From Candidatus Aminicenantota bacterium (lineage in GTDB: Bacteria; Acidobacteriota; Aminicenantia; JAMOAD01), in NCBI GenBank assembly GCA_027061995.1, contig JAMOUT010000079.1, positions 51,470 through 115,469 on the forward strand: a DNA stretch of 64,000 nucleotides, read 5' to 3'. Below are positions 8,093-17,643 of this stretch, one piece after another. The notes under the pieces were generated by a model, which searched no databases, had not been told where the DNA came from, and was given only the letters and a program-made list of their open reading frames with translations. A program made the position numbers and the translations under genes. Position 1 is the first letter of the stretch; each line of letters opens with the position of its first letter.

Positions 8093-11000
8093 TCACTTAT
8101 ATCTTATTTTATTAAAAAGAGAGTAAATTATAGGTATTATAAATAGAGTCAGAAAAGTTGCTACGGTTAATCCACCGACTATTGTCAGCCCGAGAGGGAT
8201 TCGCATTTCAGCACCTTCTGAAGTTGTAAAAACCATAGGAAGCATCCCGAAAATGGTTGAAGTAGCTGTTATCAGAACAGGCCTTAATCTTGTTGTTGCC
8301 CCTTTTATAAGAGCTTCAAAATCATCCATTCCCCCTCTTCTTAATTGATTGATATAATCAACCATAACAATTCCATTATTAACAGCTATACCCGCAAGAA
8401 TTATTAATCCCATCAAAACAACAATACTTAATGGTTTTCCCCCTATGAAAATCCCCAAAACAACACCTATAAAAGCAAGAGGGATTGTAAACATTATAAC
8501 GAAAGGGTGTAGTAAGTTTTCAAATTGAGAGGCCATTATCATATATACGAGAAGAATCGCTATAAGAAAGGCGATCATCAAATCTTTAAACCCTGATTTC
8601 ATATCTTCATACTGTCCCCCGTATTCTATAAAATAGCCGGATGGTAGATTTTTCTCAAGGGGTTTTAACTTTGTTTTAAGATCTCCTATGACAGAGCCGA
8701 GATCTCTACCCATAATATTTGCATATATGGATATTTTTCTAACTTGATTCTCTCTCTCTATTTTAAGAGGGCCTTCCCCCTCTTCAAGCGTTGCCAAATC
8801 ATCAAGATAAACTGTTTTACCTTGAGGGGTAACAATGGGAAAATGTTTTATATCTTCAATGGTTTTTCTATCGTTTTTATTAAGCAAAACTCTGATATCA
8901 TATTCATCCCCTTTATCTTTGAATTTTGTCCATGCTTTTCCGAGTGTATATGTATGAATAGTGGAAGCAATCTGATATACTGTTAAGCCGAGTTTATACG
9001 CTTTCTCTCTGTCTATGGATATATGAATCTCTTTTCTCCCCTCAGAATAAGAGGAATGAATATCTGAGAATCCTTTTATGGAACTCATGTTTTTTTCTAT
9101 AATATCTGATAATCTTTTTAACATATTCAAATCTTTACCATTAACCTGAACTTCAACGGGAAAATTTGAGCCTCCGAACATAGCTTGCCCGAGATCAACC
9201 GCTTCAAGTTTTTCCCCTTTGTAATGGGGTAATTCTTTTTTAACCTCTTCAACCATTTCAAGTCCTGATAATTTTCTTCTTCCCTTGGGGACAAGTCTGA
9301 CCCAAAAAACAGCTTCGTGAGGACCCGCAGGATTGAATGCTTCGGAAGCTCCCCCTTGCTCGTCTCTTTCATTAAGTCCTACTATTGTGGTAACTGATAC
9401 AACATCTTTTCTCACGGTGAATTTTTTTTCTATCTCCTTTGCAACTTTATCGGTTGTGCTTAATGCTGTTCCGACGGGAAGTTTTAATTTCAAAAGAACC
9501 AAAGGTCTGTCCGTGGCAGGCATAAACTCGGAACCTGTAAAATTAAGAAGAAAGAGGGATAGGAAAAATATGATTATTATTGAAATCAAAACAGTTGCTT
9601 TATGTCTTAAAGCACTCTTTAACCATCTTTCATATATGTTTTTATATTTTTCAAATGCTTTCTCTTTTGAGGTTTTAGAATATATCTCCTCTTTACTCAT
9701 CCCCTTGAAAATAACGGAAGTTAACATGGGAACAATTGTTAAAGCGACAAAAAGTGATGATAAAAGGGCAAAACTAACGGAAAGAGCGAGAGCTTGCGCA
9801 AGTTTTCCGACAACTCCGGAAGCAAAAAGCATAGGAAAAAAAACACCGACAGTTGTTAGTGTAGAAGCTGTGATAGCCATTGCAACTTCATCCGTTCCTC
9901 TCGCGGAGGCTATCTCACTGTTTTCCCCCTCTTCAAGATGTCTGAAAATATTTTCAATAACAACAACCGAGTTATCAACAAGCATCCCTATTCCAAGCCC
10001 CAATCCCATAAGAGTGATAAAATTAAGGGTATATCCCGCAACATAAAAAGAGATGAATGTAGCTATGATTGAAAGAGGAATCGATATTATAATTGTAAGG
10101 GTGGGTCGCCAATTGGAAAGAAACAGATATATGAGTAAAACAACAAGAAAACCTCCCACAATAACATTTGAAGTTGTCCCTTTTGCTATTGTGGTTATTG
10201 CTTCTGATTGATCCATGGATATGAAGAATTTTATATCCGACGGTAGATCTTTTTTGATTTTTTTCAATTCAGCCTTTACCTTATTTGCCACTATTACCGC
10301 ATTGGCACCCGAGCTTTTTGTTATAACAAAGAATAATCCGGGTTCATCATTAACTCTTGCTATATTCCTTGTATCTTTTTTACCGTCAATAACATCCGCA
10401 ATTTCTGATAATCTTATGATTTTACCTGTTCTATTATATCCTACGGGAATTCTTTTAATCATATCAATGGACTTGAATTCTCCGACCGTTCTCAAAATAT
10501 ATTCGGTATATCCTTTCTCAATGTAACCCGCAGGTTGATTAAGATTTTCCGCTCTTAAAATTTGAAGAACTCGGTCGGGAGAAATCCCCATTTTTATTAA
10601 TTTATCCTTTTTCAGCAGAACTTGAAATTCTCTTTCCTCAGGGCTAAAAACCTGAGCAGAAGCAACTCCGTCAATTCTGTTTAACCTTTCGCTAACCTCG
10701 TCTTCTATTATCTTTTTTAAATCAAAAAGAGATCTTTTACCTTTTATTCCATACATTAAAACCGGAAATTGAGATATATCGAATTTAATAACAACAGGTT
10801 TTGAAACATCCTCAGGTAAAAATTTTTCATACATCCCTATGGTTTCTCTGAGGTCTTGTGCTGCAAAATCAAGATTTGTTCCCCATTCAAATTCCACATT
10901 AATAACGGACAAACCCTCTTTTGATGCGGATTTCACATCCTTAACATTTGTAACAGTGCTTATCCATCCCTCTATAGGTTTTGTAACCATCTCCTCAATA

Positions 11001-11173
11001 TCTTTTGAAGAAGCTCCTTTATAGGGGGTAACAATTGAAACAGTGGGAAATTCAAGATCAGGCATAAGATCAACACCGAGTTTTGTATATGAGATATACC
11101 CTAATAAAACGATTATCAGGGTTAACATGGTAATTGTTACTTTCTTTTTAACAGAAAAAGAGGCGAGACTCAT
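8093..11173 (-). CDS. RND-family multidrug efflux transporter (AcrB-like inner membrane pump)
   Basis: 1026 residues with the RND layout: a first membrane segment at about 13-30, a large periplasmic loop, a membrane bundle, and the same again in the second half. The proton-relay region in TM4 reads GLGIGMLVDNSVVVIENI (near residue 400) and the second half carries GIAVNNGIVMVDYIN. The hydrophobe/amphiphile exporter branch fits best; the substrate is unknown. The stop is followed closely by the convergent citF stop. Its ATG overlaps the adaptor gene by 4 bases, making a complete tripartite pump with the adaptor and TolC gene. Confidence 0.93.
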   Translation of the reverse strand: MSLASFSVKKKVTITMLTLIIVLLGYISYTKLGVDLMPDLEFPTVSIVTPYKGASSKDIEEMVTKPIEGWISTVTNVKDVKSASKEGLSVINVEFEWGTNLDFAAQDLRETIGMYEKFLPEDVSKPVVIKFDISQFPVLMYGIKGKRSLFDLKKIIEDEVSERLNRIDGVASAQVFSPEEREFQVLLKKDKLIKMGISPDRVLQILRAENLNQPAGYIEKGYTEYILRTVGEFKSIDMIKRIPVGYNRTGKIIRLSEIADVIDGKKDTRNIARVNDEPGLFFVITKSSGANAVIVANKVKAELKKIKKDLPSDIKFFISMDQSEAITTIAKGTTSNVIVGGFLVVLLIYLFLSNWRPTLTIIISIPLSIIATFISFYVAGYTLNFITLMGLGLGIGMLVDNSVVVIENIFRHLEEGENSEIASARGTDEVAMAITASTLTTVGVFFPMLFASGVVGKLAQALALSVSFALLSSLFVALTIVPMLTSVIFKGMSKEEIYSKTSKEKAFEKYKNIYERWLKSALRHKATVLISIIIIFFLSLFLLNFTGSEFMPATDRPLVLLKLKLPVGTALSTTDKVAKEIEKKFTVRKDVVSVTTIVGLNERDEQGGASEAFNPAGPHEAVFWVRLVPKGRRKLSGLEMVEEVKKELPHYKGEKLEAVDLGQAMFGGSNFPVEVQVNGKDLNMLKRLSDIIEKNMSSIKGFSDIHSSYSEGRKEIHISIDREKAYKLGLTVYQIASTIHTYTLGKAWTKFKDKGDEYDIRVLLNKNDRKTIEDIKHFPIVTPQGKTVYLDDLATLEEGEGPLKIERENQVRKISIYANIMGRDLGSVIGDLKTKLKPLEKNLPSGYFIEYGGQYEDMKSGFKDLMIAFLIAILLVYMIMASQFENLLHPFVIMFTIPLAFIGVVLGIFIGGKPLSIVVLMGLIILAGIAVNNGIVMVDYINQLRRGGMDDFEALIKGATTRLRPVLITATSTIFGMLPMVFTTSEGAEMRIPLGLTIVGGLTVATFLTLFIIPIIYSLFNKIRYK

Positions 11174-12270
11174 TTTTCTTCCTCCTTAACGAAAGCATTA
11201 GTGAAAAGTCCGAAATTTCCTTCGGTAATAACTTTATCGCCCTCTTTTATCCCGCTTAAAACCTCTACAAAAACAGGATTCTTGAATCCTGTTTTAACGG
11301 TTTTTTCAATAGCTTTATTATTTTCCATTACAAAAACTTTACTATTATCAATAACCGCTTTCGCCGGAAGAACGATGCAGCCGGATTTTTCTTTGTAATG
11401 GATTCTGACTTTAACAATTGTTCCGGGTAAAACTTTTTTATCTTTATTGTTTGCAATAATTCGAGCTGATACCGATGATGTCATAGGATTAGTTTTTTCA
11501 TTAACAGTTAAAACTTTTCCTTCTATCAAATTATTCTTTAAAATGATTTCCGCTTTTTGTCCCGATTTGATAAGGGCGGCTTCCGAAGAGGGAATATCTA
11601 TATCAACATAAATCTTACTGTAATCTTCAAGTGTATATACTCCCGTGCTTTGAGAAAATCCACCCATGGAAGGATTTATGAAATCTCCCTCCTCTTTATA
11701 CTTCCCTGTTATTATTCCTGAAAAAGGGGCTTTGATTTTTGTGCTGTTATATTGGAATTTTGCAAGATTAAAACCTGCGGTTGCTCTTTTAAAATTATTA
11801 AGGGCAAGTCCATAGGCTGAAACAGCTTTTTCATATTGAGCTTTCGAGACTCCGTTTTTACTGTAAACAGCCGCTATCCTGATTTTGTTTTTTTTCGCAT
11901 CATTAAGGTTTATTTTTGCTGATTCAAGCATGGCTTTTGCTTGTTCGTATTGAGCTTTATAAGTGGTATCCTCAAGCTCAAACAAAAGGTCCCCTTTTCT
12001 GACAAAATCACCTATCTCTTTATAAAGTTTTTTTATTCTTCCGGGAACTTCGGGAAGAACAATAAGTGTATTATAAGATATAACCGTTCCCGCATAATCA
12101 AAGTATTCGCTTATTGAAGATATTTTAGCGCACTCTGTTTTTACGAGAAAAGCCACGCTTCCCTTTGTTGATTTAGTATCATATCGTTTCCCTTTTTTAC
12201 ATGATGATATATTTATAATGGAAATAATTAATGTAAGTATTAAAAATATGTTTTTTAATTTGGTTTTCAT
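11170..12270 (-). CDS. RND efflux periplasmic adaptor (membrane fusion lipoprotein)
   Basis: 366 residues. A signal peptide ends in the lipobox ISSC with Cys24, so the protein is probably anchored by lipid to the inner membrane. The body shows the split lipoyl half (VLPEVPGRIKKLYKEIGDFVRKGD), an alpha-helical hairpin (about 100-170), the second lipoyl half (APFSGIITGKYKEEGDF) and the beta-barrel/membrane-proximal region. It links the RND pump to the TolC-like channel. Good SD (GGAGGA). Overlaps the pump gene by 4 bases. Confidence 0.92.
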   Translation of the reverse strand: MKTKLKNIFLILTLIISIINISSCKKGKRYDTKSTKGSVAFLVKTECAKISSISEYFDYAGTVISYNTLIVLPEVPGRIKKLYKEIGDFVRKGDLLFELEDTTYKAQYEQAKAMLESAKINLNDAKKNKIRIAAVYSKNGVSKAQYEKAVSAYGLALNNFKRATAGFNLAKFQYNSTKIKAPFSGIITGKYKEEGDFINPSMGGFSQSTGVYTLEDYSKIYVDIDIPSSEAALIKSGQKAEIILKNNLIEGKVLTVNEKTNPMTSSVSARIIANNKDKKVLPGTIVKVRIHYKEKSGCIVLPAKAVIDNSKVFVMENNKAIEKTVKTGFKNPVFVEVLSGIKEGDKVITEGNFGLFTNAFVKEEEK

Positions 12271-12282
12271 TTTATCCTCCTC

Positions 12283-13602
12283 CTATTTAAAAATATTTTT
12301 TGAGACCAATGATTCTATCTTAAAGATGTTTGAATAATATTCATATATAGCTTTAAAATAATTAAGTTGAGAAGTAAGATATTTATTTTGAATAAGTTCA
12401 AGGTCAGTATATGATATCATCCCCTCTTTATAACTAAGGGAAGCTATATCATACTCCTCTTTCGCATTTCTGTAATTCGCTTTTTGCAAAACTATCTTTG
12501 CTTTAAGGTAGCTGTCTTTTTTTACAGCATTATTTAATTCCGCAAGAAGATTCTTTTTAAGAGCCATTGCTCCTATTTCAGCCTCTTCCTTTTGTGCTTT
12601 TGCGGAGGCAAGTTTATATTTTTTAGAGAAACCTTTAAACAGTGAATAAGATAGCGTTAAATTTATACTATAATAACTATCCCAATTTGAAAAATTCCCC
12701 AAGGAGTCTCCTCTGAAATTGTATTGTCCCCCTATTGCAACCGTGGGAAGAAAATTTGAGTATGCCATTTTAACACTGTTTTTAACAGCATTAATTTTAT
12801 TTTTCATTGATGATAGGATAGGGTTATTTTCAATAAGCTCTTTTTTTAAAATTTTCAAATCAATTTTATAAATTTTTTCTTTTATCTTTCCTATAATTAT
12901 TATTTTTTTATCAAGATTAATCCCGAGAAGATTTTTAAATCTGTTTTTTGCCTCAAAAATATTTGATTCTATCTCTCTTTTTCGGGCCTCAATCTCTCTG
13001 ACCCTGTTTTCAGCTCTCAAAAGATCAAGCTTTTTTACAAGTCCTTGTTTATATGATTCAGCGATATTGTTTTTTGTATCAATGGCAAGTTCAAACCCGT
13101 CTTGAATGATTTTAAGTGATTTTTCAAGAAGAATTATCGAGTAAAACATCGCTTTTGTTTTAGCTTTAATCTCATCTCTTTTAGCCTGAAGAAGGCTTTG
13201 TTCAGCCTTTTCCATTTCGCGAGCGGTATTTAAACCGAAAATAAGTTTTCCCCCCGTAAACAATGGCTGCGTAAATTGCAGAGTAAGTTGATAATTTCTT
13301 GTAAAATCCATCTCAATTTTTTTCGGAGGTTGCCCCGGAATAAATGAGGGTATCTCAATAGTCATGAGTTTTTCTTTTAGAACTCTGTTACCCGAAGCAT
13401 TCAAAGAGGGAAGAAAGGAGGAATAAGCCAATCTTGTTTTACTCTTTACCTGCTCTAATCTTTTTACCTCCTGTAAGATTTCAGGATTATTGTTTAGTGC
13501 TAAATTTTCCGCTTTATTTAATGTCAACTTTAAAGTTTCTCCGCTCATTGAAGAAATTGTTATAAGAAAAAATACGATTATATTAAAAATCTTTTTCTTC
13601 AT
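12283..13602 (-). CDS. TolC-family outer membrane efflux channel
   Basis: 439 residues with a signal peptide (about residues 1-20, ending near SMSGE). The two repeated coiled-coil halves typical of outer membrane efflux proteins are visible, each starting around a NNPEILQEVK / NNPILSSMKN block and followed by long heptad-rich helices. It should form the trimeric outer membrane exit duct of the pump. It starts one base after the tetR stop, with its SD inside the end of tetR, and precedes the adaptor gene by 12 bases. Confidence 0.92.
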   Translation of the reverse strand: MKKKIFNIIVFFLITISSMSGETLKLTLNKAENLALNNNPEILQEVKRLEQVKSKTRLAYSSFLPSLNASGNRVLKEKLMTIEIPSFIPGQPPKKIEMDFTRNYQLTLQFTQPLFTGGKLIFGLNTAREMEKAEQSLLQAKRDEIKAKTKAMFYSIILLEKSLKIIQDGFELAIDTKNNIAESYKQGLVKKLDLLRAENRVREIEARKREIESNIFEAKNRFKNLLGINLDKKIIIIGKIKEKIYKIDLKILKKELIENNPILSSMKNKINAVKNSVKMAYSNFLPTVAIGGQYNFRGDSLGNFSNWDSYYSINLTLSYSLFKGFSKKYKLASAKAQKEEAEIGAMALKKNLLAELNNAVKKDSYLKAKIVLQKANYRNAKEEYDIASLSYKEGMISYTDLELIQNKYLTSQLNYFKAIYEYYSNIFKIESLVSKNIFK

Positions 13603-13603
13603 T

Positions 13604-14203
13604 TTACCTCCTTTTTATTCCGTTTATAATAATATTTGCAATATCCGAGGATAATTGTCTGATATTACCCATTTTAAAATCAAGAAATATTATTTCAAAA
13701 CTAATCTCTTTCATGATGCCGAGCATCATGATAGAAAGTATCTCGGGGGTTAAGTCATCTCTGACTTTTCCATCTTTCTGCCCTTTAAGCAATAATTTTT
13801 CCAAGAATTCTTTTCGTTGCTGACGATTTTTAATAAATTTTTTGATATGAGAATTTCTATCTTTTGTCTGTTTTATAAATTCTCTTGATTCAAATAAAGC
13901 CATTTTCATAATAGCTTTGTTTTTCATTAAAAATTCCATTGTTTTTAAAACAATAGTATTAAGATTGTCAAAAATATCATCTTCCATATCAATGATGCCC
14001 AATACGATTTTATCCACCTCTGAATTAATCTCCGTTAAAACCTGAATAAAAAGTTCTTCTTTACTTGAAAAGTATTTATATAGAGTTGGTTTAGAGATAT
14101 CTGAAACCTCCGCTATTTCATCCATTGTTGTATTTTTAAACCCCTTTTTACTTAGAATCTGCTTTGCTTTCTCTAAAATATACTTTCTTATCGCTTCTTT
14201 CAT
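13604..14203 (-). CDS. TetR/AcrR-family transcriptional regulator
   Basis: 199 residues. The N-terminal helix-turn-helix is clear: FKNTTMDEIAEVSDISKPTLYKYFSSKEELF at about residues 22-53, matching the TetR signature. The C-terminal ligand-binding part is divergent. It is the first gene of the efflux operon, so it most likely represses its own operon through the two palindromes in the promoter at 14226-14260 and is released by a pump substrate. SD GAGAGG upstream of the ATG. Confidence 0.93.
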   Translation of the reverse strand: MKEAIRKYILEKAKQILSKKGFKNTTMDEIAEVSDISKPTLYKYFSSKEELFIQVLTEINSEVDKIVLGIIDMEDDIFDNLNTIVLKTMEFLMKNKAIMKMALFESREFIKQTKDRNSHIKKFIKNRQQRKEFLEKLLLKGQKDGKVRDDLTPEILSIMMLGIMKEISFEIIFLDFKMGNIRQLSSDIANIIINGIKRR

Positions 14204-14225
14204 TGTTTACCTCTCGTTAAATAAT

Positions 14226-14268
14226 TTAACTCAGGGTTTATTATATTAACTCCAAGTTAAATTGTCAA
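14226..14268 (-). promoter_or_regulatory. Efflux operon promoter with two tandem TetR-type operators
   Basis: On the minus strand a perfect TTGACA (14263-14268), 17-base spacer and perfect TATAAT (14240-14245). The spacer holds a perfect palindrome TTAACT-TGG-AGTTAA (14246-14260). A second, imperfect copy TAAACC-CTG-AGTTAA (14226-14240) lies exactly 20 bases further on and covers the start-point region. Two copies two helical turns apart, one between the -35 and -10 boxes, is what a TetR dimer pair needs to block RNA polymerase. That the gene product at 13604-14203 binds them is inferred from position. Confidence 0.8.
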
Positions 14269-14310
14269 GTATTATTTTGATAAAACCTTTTTATAACCAC
14301 AAAAAGATTG

Positions 14311-14340
14311 GAGATTATTGAAGATTATTGAAGATTATTT
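14311..14340. repeat. Three tandem copies of a 10-base unit
   Basis: GAGATTATTG, AAGATTATTG and AAGATTATTT follow one another; the last copy contains the stop codon of the DUF1848 gene. Probably slippage-generated; no function is suggested by the sequence. Confidence 0.7.
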
Positions 14341-15207
14341 ATGCTTTTGCGGTTCTTTAATCTCTACTTTAATTTTATTGTTAGCATAACAATAAAGACA
14401 CGGGATAGGACATCGCTGTGAATAACTTCCGATATCCTTTGATGCTGAACACCCGCATTCTTCCCTTTGCCCTTTATCTTTTTTATATTCAACCCTCCAT
14501 TTTAAAGGGTGAATCTCAGATAGATAGTCGGCATCAATACATCTTGATTTATTTATCCCTTTAACGGATAATAAAAAATCTTGTGAACAGGAGTAAAGTT
14601 TTATTTTTGTCCCTTTGACAATATTAACCATTTTTTCCGTATATCTTAATTTTTCATCTAAACTCGGATCTATAGGTTCTATCCCTGCATAATCAAACCT
14701 CTTTTTTACTTTTTCATAGTATTGAGTAAAACTGAATATCACTCTTTTAATATCCGTTTTATTGATAAAATTTATTAGCTCTTCGAAAAAATAGAAATTT
14801 GTTTTAAGCATATTTTTCTCTTTGTAAAATAGGATGGGGTCAAATCGTATTGCCACTCTCTCGGAACCAAACAATTCGGTAAGAGGTTTTATTTGAGATA
14901 GCGTAATATCAGGAGAGGGGATCATTCTCTCGATAGAGGTGCCTCCCAAACCTGTTATTGTGAATAAAAGATAGGTTTGATTATATTTTTTCAATAATTT
15001 TAATATGTTTTTCCTGTTTTTTATTATATTGTTGAAATTTTTTGACCATAAAACAAATGAATGAACATTCTCCGGAGAAAGCTCCACTTTATAATATCTT
15101 CCGAATGGTCCGATAACTTCAGCTTGTTCCTTTTTTAAGGAATTGTAAAAAGAATCAAAGAAAAAACTAATTAAATCGGTTCTTCTTGAAGCCGAAATAA
15201 TCTGCAA
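14335..15207 (-). CDS. DUF1848 family protein
   Basis: 290 residues. The opening IISASRRTDLISFF and later FVLWSKNF match the DUF1848 family, as does the Cys-rich C-terminus: CGCSASKDIGSY, then CPIPCLYCYANNK. The CxxCxYCYA pattern suggests a bound Fe-S cluster; the family's activity is not established. The start is the TTG at 15207, the only one that gives the family N-terminus; it has no SD and lies one base after the stop of the upstream gene, so translation is likely coupled. Confidence 0.85.
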   Translation of the reverse strand: MQIISASRRTDLISFFFDSFYNSLKKEQAEVIGPFGRYYKVELSPENVHSFVLWSKNFNNIIKNRKNILKLLKKYNQTYLLFTITGLGGTSIERMIPSPDITLSQIKPLTELFGSERVAIRFDPILFYKEKNMLKTNFYFFEELINFINKTDIKRVIFSFTQYYEKVKKRFDYAGIEPIDPSLDEKLRYTEKMVNIVKGTKIKLYSCSQDFLLSVKGINKSRCIDADYLSEIHPLKWRVEYKKDKGQREECGCSASKDIGSYSQRCPIPCLYCYANNKIKVEIKEPQKHK

Positions 15208-15208
15208 A

Positions 15209-16087
15209 TTATTTAGCCGGCATTAAGTTAACGAGAAAAATCTGAAGACCTAACTCTCTGTTATCATCATTGTGTTTCATCTTTGAAGGTATAAATGTTT
15301 TATCGGTTGATATCGTGATTGTAAATTCATCATTATCACCGAGTTCCGATTTTTTCAAAAAATATTTTTTTCTGAATTTTCCGGTTTCAGGGATAAATTC
15401 ATCTATCTGTTTATCATTTAATTTTATAATTATTTTTTGATCGGGATATACCCCTTTATCAACTCCACCTATAATATATAATTTAAGGTCTTGCCCTACA
15501 TTGTCCGCTATTATCGAAGCATCTTTTGCCGTCCATCTCCAACTATTAAAAATACCCCTTCCGAAATTTTCTTCGGGATACCACCCGTCAGCAAAAGTTA
15601 TTTCAGGATATTCAGCCGGTCTCGGTTCAAATTCCACCTCTTTTCTAAATAGTATTAATTTGGAGTCTTTTACATTAGGCTTATATAATCCGGCGGTGAT
15701 TGTTATTTTCTCTTTTCCCGAAAGATCAAGATCAAAATCATCAAGAAAATCAGGTATATATATATCTTTGTGTGTATATGTTAATTTTGCCCCTTTTTTC
15801 CAATTTTCAATATTCCAAGGGATATTATGATCATCTTGAAATAACATAACTTTTTTTGAATTCCACCAAAAATGAACAAAAACCTTATAGTCGGGGTCAA
15901 AATTAAAAGGTATTTTTTTTATTTTCCAATTGTATATAATATCTGTCATTATATCGCTGTAATAAGGGGTGCTAAGATTTACCGTTAAGCTGATATTATC
16001 CTTAGCAACACCGGATTTTTTGCAATAATTAAAAAATATTAATACAAAAACAATTAAAAATATTATTATTACTCCTCTTATCTTCAT
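15209..16087 (-). CDS. Secreted or membrane-anchored protein of unknown function
   Basis: 292 residues, not recognised. A strong hydrophobic segment (about 5-20) is followed by NYCKKSG; Cys22 is not in a normal lipobox because Tyr precedes it, so it may be either a lipoprotein with relaxed rules or an anchored protein. Residues about 60-150 contain VFVHFWW, a QDDHNIPW stretch and LTAGLYKPN-like text, a pattern resembling the beta-sandwich domains found next to membrane glycosyltransferases; this is only a resemblance. Own promoter at 16122-16150 and good SD. Followed by DUF1848. Confidence 0.75.
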   Translation of the reverse strand: MKIRGVIIIFLIVFVLIFFNYCKKSGVAKDNISLTVNLSTPYYSDIMTDIIYNWKIKKIPFNFDPDYKVFVHFWWNSKKVMLFQDDHNIPWNIENWKKGAKLTYTHKDIYIPDFLDDFDLDLSGKEKITITAGLYKPNVKDSKLILFRKEVEFEPRPAEYPEITFADGWYPEENFGRGIFNSWRWTAKDASIIADNVGQDLKLYIIGGVDKGVYPDQKIIIKLNDKQIDEFIPETGKFRKKYFLKKSELGDNDEFTITISTDKTFIPSKMKHNDDNRELGLQIFLVNLMPAK

Positions 16088-16121
16088 CGTTTCCTCCTAA
16101 GAACAAATACTTTATTACTTT

Positions 16122-16150
16122 ATTATATTGCATTTTCATTTATTTTTCAA
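16122..16150 (-). promoter_or_regulatory. Promoter of the unknown protein-DUF1848 pair
   Basis: Minus-strand TTGAAA (16145-16150), 17-base spacer, perfect TATAAT (16122-16127). It gives a leader of about 28 bases with an AGGAGG site before the ATG at 16087. Confidence 0.65.
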
Positions 16151-16157
16151 ATAATTA

Positions 16158-17177
16158 TTAACTGTTACATAGAAAGCTTAAAATATTATTAAGAATATCA
16201 TTAACTGTAATTTTTCTCATACAGGTTAATTTAGAGCAGTTTTTCTTAAAACAATTAGAGCATTTTAATTCATAGTATATGATTTTAGAATCGGGATTTA
16301 CAGGGCCGTTTCTTGACGGGGGAGTGGGCCCGAACAATGCGATTGTGGGGGTACCCAAAGCTTCCGCAAGATGCAAAGGAAAACTGTCGGAAGATACAAC
16401 GACTTTCACTTTTTTAAATAAAACAAACAATTCTTCGATTTTAAAAAACGGGGTTAATTTTAAATTCAATGCTTCAGTTATTTCCCTTGCTTCCTCCTTC
16501 TCTCTTTCTGTCCCCCAAAGTATTATCGGGTAAATCTCTTTTGAAATTAATTGTTTTGATAATTTTATCCATTTTTCAATACCCAATTTTTTTGTTTGCC
16601 ACCCCGCACCTATATTCAGAATAACCGCTTTTTCATAATTTATCCCCTCTGTTTTTTTTTCAACAGAGCTTTTAATACTTTTTTTTATATCAAATTCGGG
16701 GAACACTATTTTCTTCGACGGATAAATCACTATGGTTTTTAGAAGAGAGATATTTTTTTTTATTATGTGAGAAGATTCATTAAAATACTCTCCGTGTTTA
16801 TTATAAAAAAAAGAGGCGCCCTTTTCTTTCAGATTCTTTCTATTAAATCCTATTTTTGTTTTCGATGAAATTAATCCGGTAATTACGGAGGATTTTAATG
16901 TTCCTTGAAAATCAAAAACAATGTCAGCTTTAATTCTCTTAATAGCCCTTATCTTTTTTATATTGTTTCTTATCTCCTTTCCTCTCCTTAAAGATTTTGT
17001 GTCTATTGTTTTAATCCTGTCTATCCCTTTTACTAATCGTAAAATCCTTTCCCCGCTTTTTTCCACAATCCATATTATTTCCGCATCAGGATATTTTTCT
17101 CTTAATATATTATAAGCCGGCAAAGTATGTATTATATCGCCGAGAGAGCTAAGCTTTACTATCGCTATCTTTTCCAT
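16158..17177 (-). CDS. ADP-heptose:LPS heptosyltransferase (GT9)
   Basis: 339 residues. The N-terminus AIVKLSSLGDIIHTLPA is the GT9 signature, ADIVFDFQGTLKSS follows, and the nucleotide-sugar site reads VVSSDSFPLHLAEALGTPTIALFGPT near residue 265-290. GT9 enzymes add heptose to the inner core of LPS on the cytoplasmic face. The WaaC type (first heptose onto Kdo) fits best, but WaaF/WaaQ cannot be excluded. The C-terminus has a cluster of Cys residues (CSNCFKKNCSKLTC). It overlaps hldC by 29 bases and is the last gene of the heptose operon. Confidence 0.88.
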   Translation of the reverse strand: MEKIAIVKLSSLGDIIHTLPAYNILREKYPDAEIIWIVEKSGERILRLVKGIDRIKTIDTKSLRRGKEIRNNIKKIRAIKRIKADIVFDFQGTLKSSVITGLISSKTKIGFNRKNLKEKGASFFYNKHGEYFNESSHIIKKNISLLKTIVIYPSKKIVFPEFDIKKSIKSSVEKKTEGINYEKAVILNIGAGWQTKKLGIEKWIKLSKQLISKEIYPIILWGTEREKEEAREITEALNLKLTPFFKIEELFVLFKKVKVVVSSDSFPLHLAEALGTPTIALFGPTPPSRNGPVNPDSKIIYYELKCSNCFKKNCSKLTCMRKITVNDILNNILSFLCNS

Positions 17178-17643
17178 ATATCTCTCTTATCTTTTTTATT
17201 ATCTGTGAACTTGATTTTATTTTCTCTCCCCCTGTTATAATTGTTTTAATTCCGAGAGATTTTGAGAATTCGCTTTCGGGAACGGTTTCAATAGAATAAT
17301 CCCCCCCCTTTGCATGATAATCGGGTTTAATCTTTTTCAAAAGGTTTTTAACATCCGGTTCATCAAAAATTATTACGAAATCAACATATCTTATGGAGGA
17401 GATAATAACAGCCCTTCCTTGCTGGTTCATTATCGGACGGTTTTTCCCCTTTAAATCTCTTATCGATTTATCACTGTTTAAAGCAACTATCAAAATATCT
17501 CCAGCCTCTTTCGCCTCTTTTAAAGAATTTATATGACCTGCGTGAATCAAATCAAACCCCCCGTTTGTAAGAACAATCTTTTTTCCCTCTTTTTTCAGTG
17601 AATCAACTGTTTTCAGCAATTGTTTTAAGGATAATATCTTCAT
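17149..17643 (-). CDS. hldC: D-glycero-beta-D-manno-heptose 1-phosphate adenylyltransferase
   Basis: 164 residues, equal to the C-terminal half of the fused HldE of enteric bacteria. The nucleotidylyltransferase signature NGGFDLIHAGH is at 27-37, with the second motif ALNSDKSIRDLKG and then KPDYHAKGGDY. It activates heptose-1-phosphate with ATP to ADP-heptose. It overlaps the kinase gene by 41 bases upstream and the heptosyltransferase by 29 bases downstream. Confidence 0.93.
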   Translation of the reverse strand: MKILSLKQLLKTVDSLKKEGKKIVLTNGGFDLIHAGHINSLKEAKEAGDILIVALNSDKSIRDLKGKNRPIMNQQGRAVIISSIRYVDFVIIFDEPDVKNLLKKIKPDYHAKGGDYSIETVPESEFSKSLGIKTIITGGEKIKSSSQIIKKIREIYGKDSDSKA

